Source: Pseudomonas japonica
GTDB lineage: Bacteria; Pseudomonadota; Gammaproteobacteria; Pseudomonadales; Pseudomonadaceae
Assembly (NCBI RefSeq): GCF_900188455.1
Contig: NZ_FZOL01000005.1
Span: 246,835-310,834 of the forward strand
Direction of reading: 5' to 3'
DNA length: 64,000 bases
Below the pieces are notes generated by a model. That model was given only the letters and a program-made list of their open reading frames with translations, made no database searches and was not told where the DNA came from. Of the stretch, positions 1-11,312 are shown piece after piece; position 1 is the first letter of the stretch, and every line of letters starts with the position of its first letter. A program made the translations under genes and the position numbers.

Positions 1-549
<549 letters not shown>

Positions 550-702
550 TTCGCCGGATCGCCTCCCCGTCGCCCGGTTTTCGGCTAGCCTGCGCAGTGC
601 TCTCCGAACCCGGGCTGACGTCCGTCTGGACGTCGATTCCACCCAATCCGCAAGCCAGGCCGGTGCGTTGCCGTATGAATGACCTGCTGAACCGTCGACC
701 AC

Positions 703-717
703 GAGGAGCGGCCCATT
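703..717 (+). promoter_or_regulatory. Ribosome binding site deciding the ATT start of mreC
   Basis: GAGGAG at 703-708 lies six bases before ATT 715-717. No ATG, GTG or TTG lies in the mreC frame between the upstream in-frame stop (TGA 688-690) and GTG 751. Confidence 0.7.
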
Positions 718-1767
718 AAACCGCTTTTCGCCAAAGGCCCGTCGCTGGGCGTGCGCCTGCTCGTGCTGGTTGTGCTGTCGATCGCCCTGATGGTGGTCGA
801 TGCCCGTTTCACCGTGCTCAAGCCCGTGCGTGACCAGATGTCCCTGGTGCTGATGCAGTCCTACACCGTCACCGATCTGCCGCTGCGTCTGTGGCAAGGC
901 GTGGCCAGCCAGTTTGGCAGCCGCACCGAGCTGATCGCCGAGAACGAGAAACTCAAGACCGAAGCCCTGCTCCTGCAAGGCCGCCTGCAGAAGCTGGCGG
1001 CGCTGACCGAGCAGAACGTGCGCCTGCGCGAGTTGCTCAACTCCTCGGCGCTGGTCAACGAGAAGGTCGAGGTCGCCGAGCTGATCGGCATGGATCCGAA
1101 CCCGTTCACCCATCGCATCCTGATCAACAAGGGCGAACGTGATGGCGTGGTCCTGGGCCAGCCGGTGCTCGACGCCCGCGGCCTGATGGGCCAGGTGGTC
1201 GAGTTGATGCCGTACACCTCGCGGGTACTGCTGCTGACCGACACCACCCACAGCATCCCGGTGCAGGTCAACCGCAACGGCCTGCGCGCCATCGCCAGCG
1301 GTACCGGCAACCCGGAACGTCTGGAACTGCGCCATGTCGCCGACACCGCCGATATCAAGGAAGGCGACCTGCTGGTCAGTTCCGGCCTCGGTCAGCGCTT
1401 CCCGGCCGGTTATCCGGTGGCCACGGTCAAGGAAGTGATCCACGATTCCGGCCAGCCATTCGCCATCGTTCGCGCGGTGCCGACGGCGGCGCTGAACCGC
1501 AGCCGCTACCTGCTGCTGGTGTTCTCCGACAGCCGTACCCCGGAAGAGCGCGCCAGCGATGCGGTCAAGGCGCAGGAAGCGGATCATCCGGTGCAGACCC
1601 TCCCGGCCAGTGACCCAGCGCATCCGCTCCCGGCAACCGCCCCGGCTCCCGCCGTACCTGGCGCACCCGCCGCCACCGTCCCGGTCGCTCCACCGGCGTC
1701 AGCAGCGCCTGCCGCCGCGGCGACCAGCCACGGCGCGGCAACGACCCCATCCCGGGAGAGACATTGA
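715..1767 (+). CDS. mreC: Rod shape-determining protein MreC, probable ATT start
   Basis: Membrane-anchored periplasmic scaffold linking MreB to the elongation-phase peptidoglycan synthases. An N-terminal membrane helix is followed by a coiled coil (about residues 65-105) and the beta-domain. I place the start at an ATT codon at 715: it lies 6 bases after GAGGAG (703-708) and gives the N-terminus (M)KPLFAKGPSLGVRL, which matches the E. coli MreC N-terminus as I remember it (MKPIFSRGPSLQIRL). The first conventional codon, GTG 751, would remove these residues and has no ribosome binding site. The last ~60 residues are a Pro/Ala-rich tail. The stop overlaps the mreD start (TGATG). Confidence 0.93.
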   Translation: MKPLFAKGPSLGVRLLVLVVLSIALMVVDARFTVLKPVRDQMSLVLMQSYTVTDLPLRLWQGVASQFGSRTELIAENEKLKTEALLLQGRLQKLAALTEQNVRLRELLNSSALVNEKVEVAELIGMDPNPFTHRILINKGERDGVVLGQPVLDARGLMGQVVELMPYTSRVLLLTDTTHSIPVQVNRNGLRAIASGTGNPERLELRHVADTADIKEGDLLVSSGLGQRFPAGYPVATVKEVIHDSGQPFAIVRAVPTAALNRSRYLLLVFSDSRTPEERASDAVKAQEADHPVQTLPASDPAHPLPATAPAPAVPGAPAATVPVAPPASAAPAAAATSHGAATTPSRERH

Positions 1768-2255
1768 TGGTCAGTACCCAAGGCAAGAACGGCTGGGTGG
1801 TCTGGTTGACCTTCCTGATCGGCCTGCTCCTGAGCGTCTGGCCGATGCCGCCGTTCATGGATATCTTCCGTCCGTTGTGGCTGGCCCTGCTGCTGGCCTT
1901 CTGGACCCTCAACCTGCCGCACAAGATCGGCATGACCACCGCGTTCCTCCTCGGCCTTTGCGAGGATGTGCTCTACGGCACGTTACTGGGGCAGAACGCT
2001 CTGGTGCTGACCCTGATCACCTTCCTCGTGCTCAGCCTGCAGCAACGTCTGCGCATGTTCCCGATGTGGCAGCAGAGCCTGACCATCCTCGTGGTGTTCG
2101 GGGTCGCGCAACTGGTGCAGCTCTGGCTCAGTGCGCTGACCGGCAACCGCCAGCCGACCCTGGCGCTGATCTGGCCCGCGGTGACCAGCGCCTTGCTCTG
2201 GCCATGGATCAGTTTCGGTCTGCGCGGTCTGCGCAGCCGCCTGAGCATCTACTGA
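1767..2255 (+). CDS. mreD: Rod shape-determining protein MreD
   Basis: Small polytopic inner-membrane protein of the elongasome, about 162 residues, with five to six hydrophobic helices and almost no soluble domain, as usual for MreD. ATG 1767 overlaps the mreC stop by one base, so translation is probably coupled. A TTG three bases earlier is also possible. Identification rests on hydrophobicity, size and its place directly after mreC. Confidence 0.93.
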   Translation: MVSTQGKNGWVVWLTFLIGLLLSVWPMPPFMDIFRPLWLALLLAFWTLNLPHKIGMTTAFLLGLCEDVLYGTLLGQNALVLTLITFLVLSLQQRLRMFPMWQQSLTILVVFGVAQLVQLWLSALTGNRQPTLALIWPAVTSALLWPWISFGLRGLRSRLSIY

Positions 2256-2291
2256 AACACTGCGTTTCGACGCTGACAGGGAGACGTCAAG

Positions 2292-2900
2292 ATGACCCCG
2301 CTGTACCTGGCCTCCGGTTCGCCGCGCCGCCGTGAACTGCTGACCCAGATCGGCATTCCCTTCACGGTCGTCAGCGCTTCCATCGATGAAACTCCGCTGC
2401 CCGGCGAACAGGCCGGCGCCTATGTCGAGCGCCTGGCCCGGGGCAAGGCCGCCGCCGGCCTGGCCCTGCTCACGGCCAGCGGCACCCGCGAGCCTCTGGC
2501 CGTGCTGGGGGCCGATACCGCCGTCGTTCTCGATGGGCGAATTCTCGGCAAGCCGGTCGATCGCGACGATGCCCTGGCCATGCTGGCCGCGCTGTCCGGT
2601 CGCGAGCACGAAGTGCTGACCGCTGTCGCCGTCACCGATGGCCAGCACACGGAAAGCCTGTGCATCACCAGCCGCGTATCCTTCAACCCCATCAGCGAAT
2701 CCCGGGCACAGACCTACTGGGCCAGCGGCGAGCCGTGCGACAAGGCCGGCGCCTATGCCATCCAGGGCCTCGGCGCGGTATTCGTGCAGGGCCTGCAGGG
2801 CAGCTATTCCGGCGTGGTCGGCCTGCCCGTCGCGGAGACCGCCGAACTGCTGGCCCGTTTCGGCATTCCCTGCTGGCAGGGCGTGCCGGGCGTAGTGTGA
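2292..2900 (+). CDS. maf: Maf-family nucleoside triphosphate pyrophosphatase
   Basis: House-cleaning pyrophosphatase that hydrolyses non-canonical or excess nucleotides (dTTP/UTP type, YhdE). Diagnostic N-terminal motif [17 protein letters not shown] (residues 4-20), then the conserved DE(T) and [17 protein letters not shown] region and the [12 protein letters not shown] segment. 202 residues is the normal length. It lies between mreD and rng as in other gammaproteobacteria (mreD-yhdE-rng) and probably shares their transcript. Confidence 0.94.
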   Translation: MTPLYLASGSPRRRELLTQIGIPFTVVSASIDETPLPGEQAGAYVERLARGKAAAGLALLTASGTREPLAVLGADTAVVLDGRILGKPVDRDDALAMLAALSGREHEVLTAVAVTDGQHTESLCITSRVSFNPISESRAQTYWASGEPCDKAGAYAIQGLGAVFVQGLQGSYSGVVGLPVAETAELLARFGIPCWQGVPGVV

Positions 2901-2984
2901 GGATGTCCTGACCACCGTTTATTGCTCGCCAGCCAGCGCCGGGCAATCCATGATTACCTGAAGATCCTTTGACGAGAGCCTGCC

Positions 2985-4442
2985 ATGAGTGAAGAGATTC
3001 TGATCAACATCACCCCGATGGAATCCCGCGTGGCGGTGGTGGAAAACGGCGTCCTTCAGGAGGTCCATGTCGAGCGCACCCAGCGCCGTGGCATCGTCGG
3101 CAATATCTACAAGGGCAAGGTGGTACGGGTGCTGCCGGGCATGCAGGCGGCGTTCGTCGATATCGGTCTGGAGCGGGCCGCCTTCATCCATGCTTCGGAA
3201 ATCTCCCTGCGCGAAGGCACTACCGTGGAGAGCATCAGTGCGCTGGTCCACGAAGGCCAGAGCCTGGTGGTGCAGGTGACCAAGGACCCGATCGGCTCCA
3301 AGGGCGCGCGCCTGACCACGCAGCTGTCGATTCCGTCGCGCTACCTGGTGTACATGCCGCGCACCAAGCATGTCGGCATTTCCCTGAAGATCGAGGACGA
3401 AGCCGAGCGCGAACGCCTGAAGCAGGTGGTCAGCGAGTGCGTGGCCCAGGAGAACATCCAGGATTCCGGTGGTTTCATCCTGCGCACCGCCGCCGAAGGC
3501 GCCGGGGCCGACGAGATCCTCATGGACATCCGCTACCTGCGCCGCCTCTGGGACCAGATCGGCGTGCAGATCAAGACCGTCGGTGCGCCCACCGAGATCT
3601 ACGAGGACCTGGGCCTGGCCCTGCGTACCCTGCGCGACCTGGTCAACCCGAAGATCGAGAAGATCCGCATCGACTCGCGGGAAACCTTCCAGAAAACCAC
3701 ACAGTTCGTCGCCGAACTGATGCCGGAAATCGCCGATCGCCTGGAACATTATCCGGGCGAGCGGCCGATCTTCGACCTGTACGGCGTCGAGGACGAGATC
3801 CAGCGTGCCCTCGAACGCAAGGTGCCGCTCAAGTCCGGCGGTTACCTGGTGGTGGACCCGGCCGAGGCCATGACCACCATCGACGTCAACACCGGGGCGT
3901 TCGTCGGCCATCGCAATCTCGAAGAGACCATCTTCAAGACCAACCTCGAAGCTGCCACCGCCATTGCCCGCCAGCTGCGCCTGCGCAACATCGGCGGGAT
4001 CATCATCATCGACTTCATCGACATGGAAGACGAAGAGCACCAGCGCCAGGTCCTGCGCACGCTGGAGAAGCAGCTCGAACGCGACCATGCCAAGACCAAC
4101 ATCATCGGCCTGACCGAACTGGGCCTGGTGCAGATGACCCGCAAGCGTACCCGGGAAAGCCTCGAGCAGGTGCTCTGCGAGCCGTGCATCAGTTGCCAGG
4201 GGCGCGGCAAGCTGAAGACCCCGGAAACAGTCTGCTACGAGATTTTCAGGGAAATCCTTCGCGAGGCACGGGCGTATCAGGCCGAAGGGTATAGAGTGCT
4301 CGCCAATCAAAAGGTCGTGGACCGCCTGCTGGACGAGGAATCGGGCAACGTCGCCGAACTTGAAGCCTTCATCGGGCGAACCATTCGTTTCCAGGTGGAG
4401 TCCATGTATTCCCAGGAACAATATGACGTGGTGCTGCTCTGA
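2985..4442 (+). CDS. rng: Ribonuclease G
   Basis: Endoribonuclease of the RNase E/G family that matures the 5' end of 16S rRNA and takes part in mRNA decay. An S1 domain comes first (about residues 35-115, GNIYKGKVVRVLPGMQAAFVDIG), then the catalytic DNase I-like region with the metal-binding TTIDVNTGAFVG (about 296-307), then the zinc-link cysteines CEPCISC (near 397). 485 residues is the RNase G length; the long C-terminal scaffold of RNase E is absent. Confidence 0.97.
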   Translation: MSEEILINITPMESRVAVVENGVLQEVHVERTQRRGIVGNIYKGKVVRVLPGMQAAFVDIGLERAAFIHASEISLREGTTVESISALVHEGQSLVVQVTKDPIGSKGARLTTQLSIPSRYLVYMPRTKHVGISLKIEDEAERERLKQVVSECVAQENIQDSGGFILRTAAEGAGADEILMDIRYLRRLWDQIGVQIKTVGAPTEIYEDLGLALRTLRDLVNPKIEKIRIDSRETFQKTTQFVAELMPEIADRLEHYPGERPIFDLYGVEDEIQRALERKVPLKSGGYLVVDPAEAMTTIDVNTGAFVGHRNLEETIFKTNLEAATAIARQLRLRNIGGIIIIDFIDMEDEEHQRQVLRTLEKQLERDHAKTNIIGLTELGLVQMTRKRTRESLEQVLCEPCISCQGRGKLKTPETVCYEIFREILREARAYQAEGYRVLANQKVVDRLLDEESGNVAELEAFIGRTIRFQVESMYSQEQYDVVLL

Positions 4443-4527
4443 TTCGTCCTGAACCCTCGACCGCCTCCCTGGTGCTGGCAAACCCGGCACGTCGGGCCAT
4501 AGTTACAGAACGACTCGGGGGGCCACT

Positions 4528-7500
4528 ATGGAGCGTCTGATCCGCGTTCTGGCTGCATTGACCCGCTGGGGGCTGGGTGCCTGCGCGCTCCTGGCGGTGC
4601 TGGTGGCGCTGTACGTCAGCCTCGGTCGTGAACTGATTCCGCTGGTCGCCGAATACCGCGCTGAAGTCCAGGACAAGGCCGAGGCCGCACTCGGCATGCC
4701 GCTGCATATTGGTGCGCTGGAGGGTCGCTGGAGTGGCCTGGCGCCGATTCTGGTGGTGCGCGACGTGCAGCTTGGCGAGGGCAGTTCGGCGCTGCGTCTG
4801 GACGCGGTCAAGGTGGTGCCCGATCTGTGGGCCTCCCTGACCCATCGCGATGTGCGTCTGGCCCGGGTCGAGTTGGGTGGTCTTCAGTTCAATCTGCACG
4901 AATCCGAAGACGGTCGCTGGACGCTCAAGGGGCTGCCGGTAACGGACGACCAGCCACTGGATGTCGAGCAATTGCTGCAACGCATGCAGGTAGTGGCGAA
5001 AGTCTCCATTCTCGATAGCCAGATCACCCTGGAACCCTTCGATCACGAGCCATTGACGCTGACCTACGTAGGCCTGAGTCTGCAGACCGGCAGCGTGCGT
5101 CAGCGCCTCGATGCCCGCCTGACCCTGCCCGATGGCCAGCCGATGGCGATCAGTCTGAAGAGCCGGATTCGCCCGGCGCAGTGGCGCGATGGCCAGCTCG
5201 AAGGTTATCTCAGCCTGCCGCAGAGCGATTGGTCCAAGTGGCTGCCGGCGCGTCTGTTGGGCCAATGGCAGTTGCCGGAAGCGCGGGCCGGCGGCGAAGT
5301 CTGGATCGATTGGCGCGAGGGCAGGTTGCAAAGCGCGACATTGCGCCTGAACGCGCCGAAACTGCGCGCCGGCTACGCCGAGCGCAAACCGGTCAGTCTG
5401 GAAAACCTGGCGTTGAATGCCTGGCTGCGGCGCAGCGAGCAGGGCATGGAGATCACCCTCGATTCCCTGGCGCTGAGCCTTGGCGACACCCGCTGGGAAT
5501 CCCGTGTGCAGATTCGCCAGAGCAACGATGAGACGGATGGCGAGCTGTGGCATATCCAGGCCGACCGGCTGGATCTGACGCCATTGACGCCGCTGATCCA
5601 GGCCCTCGGTCCGCTGCCGAAGCAGGGCATGGCGGTGGTCGATGGACTGAAGGTGACCGGCGGTCTGCGCAACGTGCTGCTGGATATCCGCCCGCAGGTC
5701 GAAGGCGATCGCATGTTCAGCTTCGCCGCCAACCTCGACCGGGTCGGCTTCGATGCCTACCATGGCGCGCCGGCGGCGGGAAATGTCAGCGGCAGCATCA
5801 GCGGCGACCTTGGTCACGGCGAGCTGCGCCTTGATACCGATAAATTCATGCTGCATCTGGTGCCGATCTTCGCCGATCCCTGGCATTACCTGAAAGCCAA
5901 TGCACAGCTGACCTGGAAGCTGGACAAGGATGGCTTCACCCTGATCGCCCCCTATCTCAAGGTGTTGGGCGAAGAAGGCAAGATCGCCGGCGACTTTCTC
6001 ATCCGCCTGCTGTTCGCCGAAGGCAGCGAGGACTACATGGACCTGCGGGTCGGTCTGGTCGAAGGCGATGGCCGCTACACCGGCAAGTACCTGCCGGAAG
6101 TGCTCAGCCCCGATGTAGCCCACTGGCTGCGCACTGCGATCCTCAAGGGCAAGGTCGACGAGGGCTATTTCCAGTATCAGGGCTCGCTGAATCATGGGGC
6201 ACCGGATCATGCCCGCAGCATCAGCCTGTTCTTCAAGGTCGAGGACGCCGTCCTGGACTTCCAGCCGGGATGGCCGCAACTGAGCAAGGTCGACGGCGAT
6301 GTATTCATCGACGACCACGGCGTGCGGGTCAAGGCCAGTCGCGGACAGATGCTCAACACCCGCGTCAGCGATGTGTTGGTGGACATTCCTCATGTTGCGG
6401 CGGGGGAGCACAGCCATCTGTATGTCGACGGCGCCTTCGATGGCACCCTCGGCGATGGCCTGAAGATTCTCCAGCAAGCACCGATCGGCACCGCTGCCAC
6501 TTTCGCCGGCTGGGAGGGCGAGGGCGATCTGGATGGTTCGCTGAAACTGGACATTCCGCTGGCCCATGGCCAGACGCCCAAGGTGGTGGTGGACTTCCAG
6601 ACGCAGGACGCACGCTTGAAACTCAGCGAACCGCTGCTTGAACTGAGTCAGCTCAAGGGCGATTTCCGCTTCGACCTGGACAAGGGCCTGAGCGGCAGGA
6701 ACATCGCGCTCACGGCGTTCGGCAAGCCGGTCAGCGCGGAGATCTTCGCCGAAGGCAAACCTGGTCAGTTGCAGACCCGGATCGCCGCCAAGGGGCAGAT
6801 CGCCCTGAAATCCCTGACCGACTGGTTGCAGTTCAACCAGCCGCTGCCGGTCTCGGGCGAGTTGCCTTATCAGTTGCAGGTTTCGCTGGGCAGCACCAAC
6901 CAGCTCAGCGTCGACTCCAATCTGAAGGGCCTGAGCATCGATCTGCCGGCGCCCTTCGGCAAAGCCGCCAACGATACCCGTGCCAGCCAGTTCCGCATGG
7001 ACCTGCAGGGCGCCGAGCGGCGGATCGATGCAACCTATGCCGACCTGGCCAGTCTGGCCATTGCCGCGCAGCCGGGCAAGACCGAGCAACTCCGCGGTGA
7101 GCTGGTGCTCGGGGGCGGCAACGCACTGCTGCCGCCGATCCAGGGGCTGCGGGTCAAGGGCAAGCTGGCCGAAGTCGATGTGGAGGGCTGGCAGGACAAG
7201 GCCAGCGGCTATGCCGGCAACGATCCCGGCGGCAGCGCGCGGCAGATCCTGCGAGACATCGACCTGAGCATCGGCAAGTTGAAAGCCTACAGCTTCGAGC
7301 TGAACCAGGCGGTAGTGCGCCTGGATCGCAACAGCGACAACTGGGGCCTGCGTCTGGACAGCCAGGAAGTCATCGGCAATGCGCGGATCCCCGATGCCAA
7401 GGCCGCGCCCATCGCAATAAACCTGCAGACCCTGCACCTGCCCGCCGCCGACCCGAGCGAGGAAGCTTCGCCCGATGCCCCCGACCCGCTGGCCTCGGTG

Positions 7501-8337
7501 GATCCACGCAACATTCCGGCGCTGGACCTGAGCATCGCCAAGCTTTTCCGCGGCGACGACCTACTGGGGAGCTGGTCGCTGAAAGTGCGTCCCACCGCGC
7601 GAGGTATCGCCCTCAACGATCTCGACCTCGATCTCAACGGTTTGATGATCGATGGCGCCGCCGGCTGGGAGGGCGCGCCAGGTGCCAGCGGGAGTTGGTT
7701 CAAAGGGCGTCTTGAAGGCAAGAACCTGGCGGACGTCCTCAAGGCATGGAACTTCGCGCCGTCTGTCACCAGTCGAGAATTCCACATGGATGTCGATGGC
7801 CGCTGGCAGGGGTCGCCGGCCTGGATCAGCCTCAAGCGTTTCTCCGGAACCATGGATGCCACCTTGCGCAGCGGCCAGTTCGTCGAAGTGGAAGGCGGTG
7901 CCCAGGCCCTGCGGGTGTTCGGTCTGCTCAATTTCAACTCGATCGGCCGGCGCCTGCGCCTGGACTTCTCCGACCTGTTCGACAAGGGGCTGAGCTATGA
8001 CCGGGTAAAAGGCCTGCTGGTGGCCAGCGACGGCGTCTACGTGACCCGCAGTCCGATCGCCATGACCGGCCCGTCGAGCAATTTCGAGCTGGATGGCACC
8101 CTGGACATGGTCCGGGATCGCATCGACGCCAACCTGATGGTCGCGCTGCCGGTGACCAACAATCTGCCGCTGGCCGCGCTGATCGTCGGCGCCCCGGCCA
8201 TTGGCGGGGCGCTGTTTCTCGTCGATCGGCTGCTCGGCGACAAGGTCGCGCGCTATGCCAGCGTCAACTATCGGGTCGAAGGCCCGGTGAAAGAGCCTAA
8301 AATCACCTTTATCAAACCTTTCGAGAAGTCCAGGTAG
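4528..8337 (+). CDS. yhdP: YhdP family AsmA-like envelope protein
   Basis: Very large (1269 aa) inner-membrane-anchored periplasmic protein. One N-terminal membrane helix (about residues 9-31) is followed by long repetitive beta-strand sequence and a C-terminal AsmA-like region. In E. coli, YhdP is one of the AsmA-like proteins (with TamB and YdbH) that carry phospholipids to the outer membrane. Its position after rng and before tldD is the same as in enterobacteria. A G-rich ribosome binding site precedes ATG 4528. The following gene starts three bases after the stop. Confidence 0.94.
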   Translation: MERLIRVLAALTRWGLGACALLAVLVALYVSLGRELIPLVAEYRAEVQDKAEAALGMPLHIGALEGRWSGLAPILVVRDVQLGEGSSALRLDAVKVVPDLWASLTHRDVRLARVELGGLQFNLHESEDGRWTLKGLPVTDDQPLDVEQLLQRMQVVAKVSILDSQITLEPFDHEPLTLTYVGLSLQTGSVRQRLDARLTLPDGQPMAISLKSRIRPAQWRDGQLEGYLSLPQSDWSKWLPARLLGQWQLPEARAGGEVWIDWREGRLQSATLRLNAPKLRAGYAERKPVSLENLALNAWLRRSEQGMEITLDSLALSLGDTRWESRVQIRQSNDETDGELWHIQADRLDLTPLTPLIQALGPLPKQGMAVVDGLKVTGGLRNVLLDIRPQVEGDRMFSFAANLDRVGFDAYHGAPAAGNVSGSISGDLGHGELRLDTDKFMLHLVPIFADPWHYLKANAQLTWKLDKDGFTLIAPYLKVLGEEGKIAGDFLIRLLFAEGSEDYMDLRVGLVEGDGRYTGKYLPEVLSPDVAHWLRTAILKGKVDEGYFQYQGSLNHGAPDHARSISLFFKVEDAVLDFQPGWPQLSKVDGDVFIDDHGVRVKASRGQMLNTRVSDVLVDIPHVAAGEHSHLYVDGAFDGTLGDGLKILQQAPIGTAATFAGWEGEGDLDGSLKLDIPLAHGQTPKVVVDFQTQDARLKLSEPLLELSQLKGDFRFDLDKGLSGRNIALTAFGKPVSAEIFAEGKPGQLQTRIAAKGQIALKSLTDWLQFNQPLPVSGELPYQLQVSLGSTNQLSVDSNLKGLSIDLPAPFGKAANDTRASQFRMDLQGAERRIDATYADLASLAIAAQPGKTEQLRGELVLGGGNALLPPIQGLRVKGKLAEVDVEGWQDKASGYAGNDPGGSARQILRDIDLSIGKLKAYSFELNQAVVRLDRNSDNWGLRLDSQEVIGNARIPDAKAAPIAINLQTLHLPAADPSEEASPDAPDPLASVDPRNIPALDLSIAKLFRGDDLLGSWSLKVRPTARGIALNDLDLDLNGLMIDGAAGWEGAPGASGSWFKGRLEGKNLADVLKAWNFAPSVTSREFHMDVDGRWQGSPAWISLKRFSGTMDATLRSGQFVEVEGGAQALRVFGLLNFNSIGRRLRLDFSDLFDKGLSYDRVKGLLVASDGVYVTRSPIAMTGPSSNFELDGTLDMVRDRIDANLMVALPVTNNLPLAALIVGAPAIGGALFLVDRLLGDKVARYASVNYRVEGPVKEPKITFIKPFEKSR

Positions 8338-8340
8338 AGC

Positions 8341-9198
8341 ATGGATATGACCAGCGCCGTCATTCAGATGATCAGTCAGGACGATATCGCGGGCAACCTG
8401 GCCCGGGCTCGGGCTCTGCTCGAGCAGGCTGCCGAGCAGGGCGCGCGGCTTGCGGTGCTGCCGGAAAACTTCGCCGCCATGGGCCGTCGCGACAGCGCCG
8501 CCATCGGCCTGGCCGAAGCGCGCGGTGAAGGTCCGATCCTGCCATGGTTGAAACAGGCCGCCCGTGACCTCAACTTATGGATCGTGGCGGGCACCCTGCC
8601 GCTGCCGCCTGTCGACCGGCCCGAGGCCAAAGCCCATGCCTGCTCCCTGCTGGTGGACGAGCACGGCGAGCTGGTCGCCCGCTACGACAAATTGCACCTG
8701 TTCGACGTGGATGTCGCCGATAACCGCGGTCGCTATCGCGAGTCCGATGACTATGCCCACGGTGCGCGGGTGGTGGTCGCCGATACCCCGGTGGGCAAGC
8801 TGGGCCTGAGCGTGTGCTACGACCTGCGTTTTCCGGAGTTGTACAGCGCTTTGCGCGAGGCCGGGGCCGAGCTGATCAGCGCGCCGGCCGCGTTCACCGC
8901 GGTCACCGGTGCGGCGCACTGGGACGTGCTGATCCGCGCGCGGGCCATCGAGACCCAGTGTTATGTGCTGGCCGCCGCCCAGGGCGGCGTACATCCGGGA
9001 CCGCGGGAAACCCACGGTCATGCGGCGATCGTCGATCCCTGGGGACGGATCCTCGCCCAACAGGCCCGCGGCGAAGCTGTGCTGCTGGCCACGCGCGACA
9101 GCGCCGAACAAGCGTCCATTCGGGCGCGGATGCCGGTGACCTTGCACCGGCGCTTTTTTTCGCGGGACGCCTTGCGGCCCGCGCACCTCTCGGAGTGA
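8341..9198 (+). CDS. Nitrilase-superfamily carbon-nitrogen hydrolase, probable deaminated glutathione amidase
   Basis: Amidase of the nitrilase fold, 285 residues. The Glu-Lys-Cys catalytic triad is visible: E42 in [10 protein letters not shown]117 in YDKLHLFDV and C159 in VCYDLRFPE. The [11 protein letters not shown] and RYRESDDY segments resemble the Nit1/YbeM group that repairs deaminated glutathione; this substrate is inferred from family resemblance. An alternative ATG lies at 8347. Tight spacing to yhdP and tldD suggests one transcription unit. Confidence 0.9.
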   Translation: MDMTSAVIQMISQDDIAGNLARARALLEQAAEQGARLAVLPENFAAMGRRDSAAIGLAEARGEGPILPWLKQAARDLNLWIVAGTLPLPPVDRPEAKAHACSLLVDEHGELVARYDKLHLFDVDVADNRGRYRESDDYAHGARVVVADTPVGKLGLSVCYDLRFPELYSALREAGAELISAPAAFTAVTGAAHWDVLIRARAIETQCYVLAAAQGGVHPGPRETHGHAAIVDPWGRILAQQARGEAVLLATRDSAEQASIRARMPVTLHRRFFSRDALRPAHLSE

Positions 9199-9200
9199 CT

Positions 9201-10640
<1,440 letters not shown>

Positions 10641-10646
10641 AGATGA

Positions 10647-10675
10647 TGCCGGGCGGGCAGGGTGCCTGCCCGGCA
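10647..10675. terminator. GC-rich hairpin between convergent tldD and darP
   Basis: 13-bp arms 10647-10659 and 10663-10675 with a GGG loop and one G-T type mismatch. It lies between the tldD stop (10640) and the darP stop (10683). There is no clear T-run on either side, so termination is inferred from position and stem strength. Confidence 0.4.
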
Positions 10676-10682
10676 CGGGAAC

Positions 10683-11204
10683 TCAGCGCAGGCCGCGCTG
10701 GGTTTCGTCGAGATCGCGGATGTACTTGAAGAGCTTGCGTGCGGCACTTGGCGGCTTGTTGGTCTTCGCCTCGTGCTGGGCCTGGCGGATCTGCGAGCGC
10801 AGTTGCTGGCGATCGGCGTCCGGGTATTCCTGGACGAACTTCTCCAGCACATCGTCGCTGCCGCCGATCAGGCGGTCGCGCCAGCGTTCCAGGTTGTGGA
10901 AGCGCTCGTTGTACTGGCGACTGGAGGCATCGAGCTGGTCGAGCAGGGCGTTGATCGCGTCGAGGTCCTGGTCGCGCATCAGCTTGCCGATGAACGAGCG
11001 GTGACGGCGTTTCGCCTCGTTGGCGGTGTGCCGCTTGTGCTCTTCCAGAGCCTTGCGCAGCTCATCGGTCAGAGGCAGTTTGGCCAGAGTGTCGGGCTTG
11101 AGCGTGGTTAGGCGCTCGCCCATTTCGACCAGCGCCTGAAGTTCGCGCTTGATCTGGGTTTTGCTTTTTTCGCCTTCGTCGAAGGCATCGTAAGAATCAA
11201 CCAT
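10683..11204 (-). CDS. darP: Ribosome-associated protein DarP (YjgA)
   Basis: Late-stage 50S assembly factor (dual-action ribosome biogenesis protein), 173 aa, helical and rich in charged residues. ATG 11204 gives [20 protein letters not shown], the expected acidic N-terminus followed by the conserved basic helix; the body contains [20 protein letters not shown] and the end [10 protein letters not shown]. It lies antiparallel between tldD and pmbA; in enterobacteria yjgA is also next to pmbA. Confidence 0.93.
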   Translation of the reverse strand: MVDSYDAFDEGEKSKTQIKRELQALVEMGERLTTLKPDTLAKLPLTDELRKALEEHKRHTANEAKRRHRSFIGKLMRDQDLDAINALLDQLDASSRQYNERFHNLERWRDRLIGGSDDVLEKFVQEYPDADRQQLRSQIRQAQHEAKTNKPPSAARKLFKYIRDLDETQRGLR

Positions 11205-11312
11205 GGGGGCAGTCCGCTGAGAAACGCCGCCATGATAACCAGTCGGGGGCCGCTTGTCCGGCCCGGTCGCTCGATGACCCTCGCCGAACGCCGTATTTGA
11301 GTGGAGAAAACC

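Noticed and set aside
751..1767. GTG 751 as the mreC start
   Set aside because: No ribosome binding site and it removes residues that match the E. coli N-terminus.
4369..7437. A 1022-codon open frame on minus opposite yhdP
   Set aside because: Antisense shadow of yhdP; no ribosome binding site and no domain pattern, while the plus frame has a membrane anchor and conserved context.
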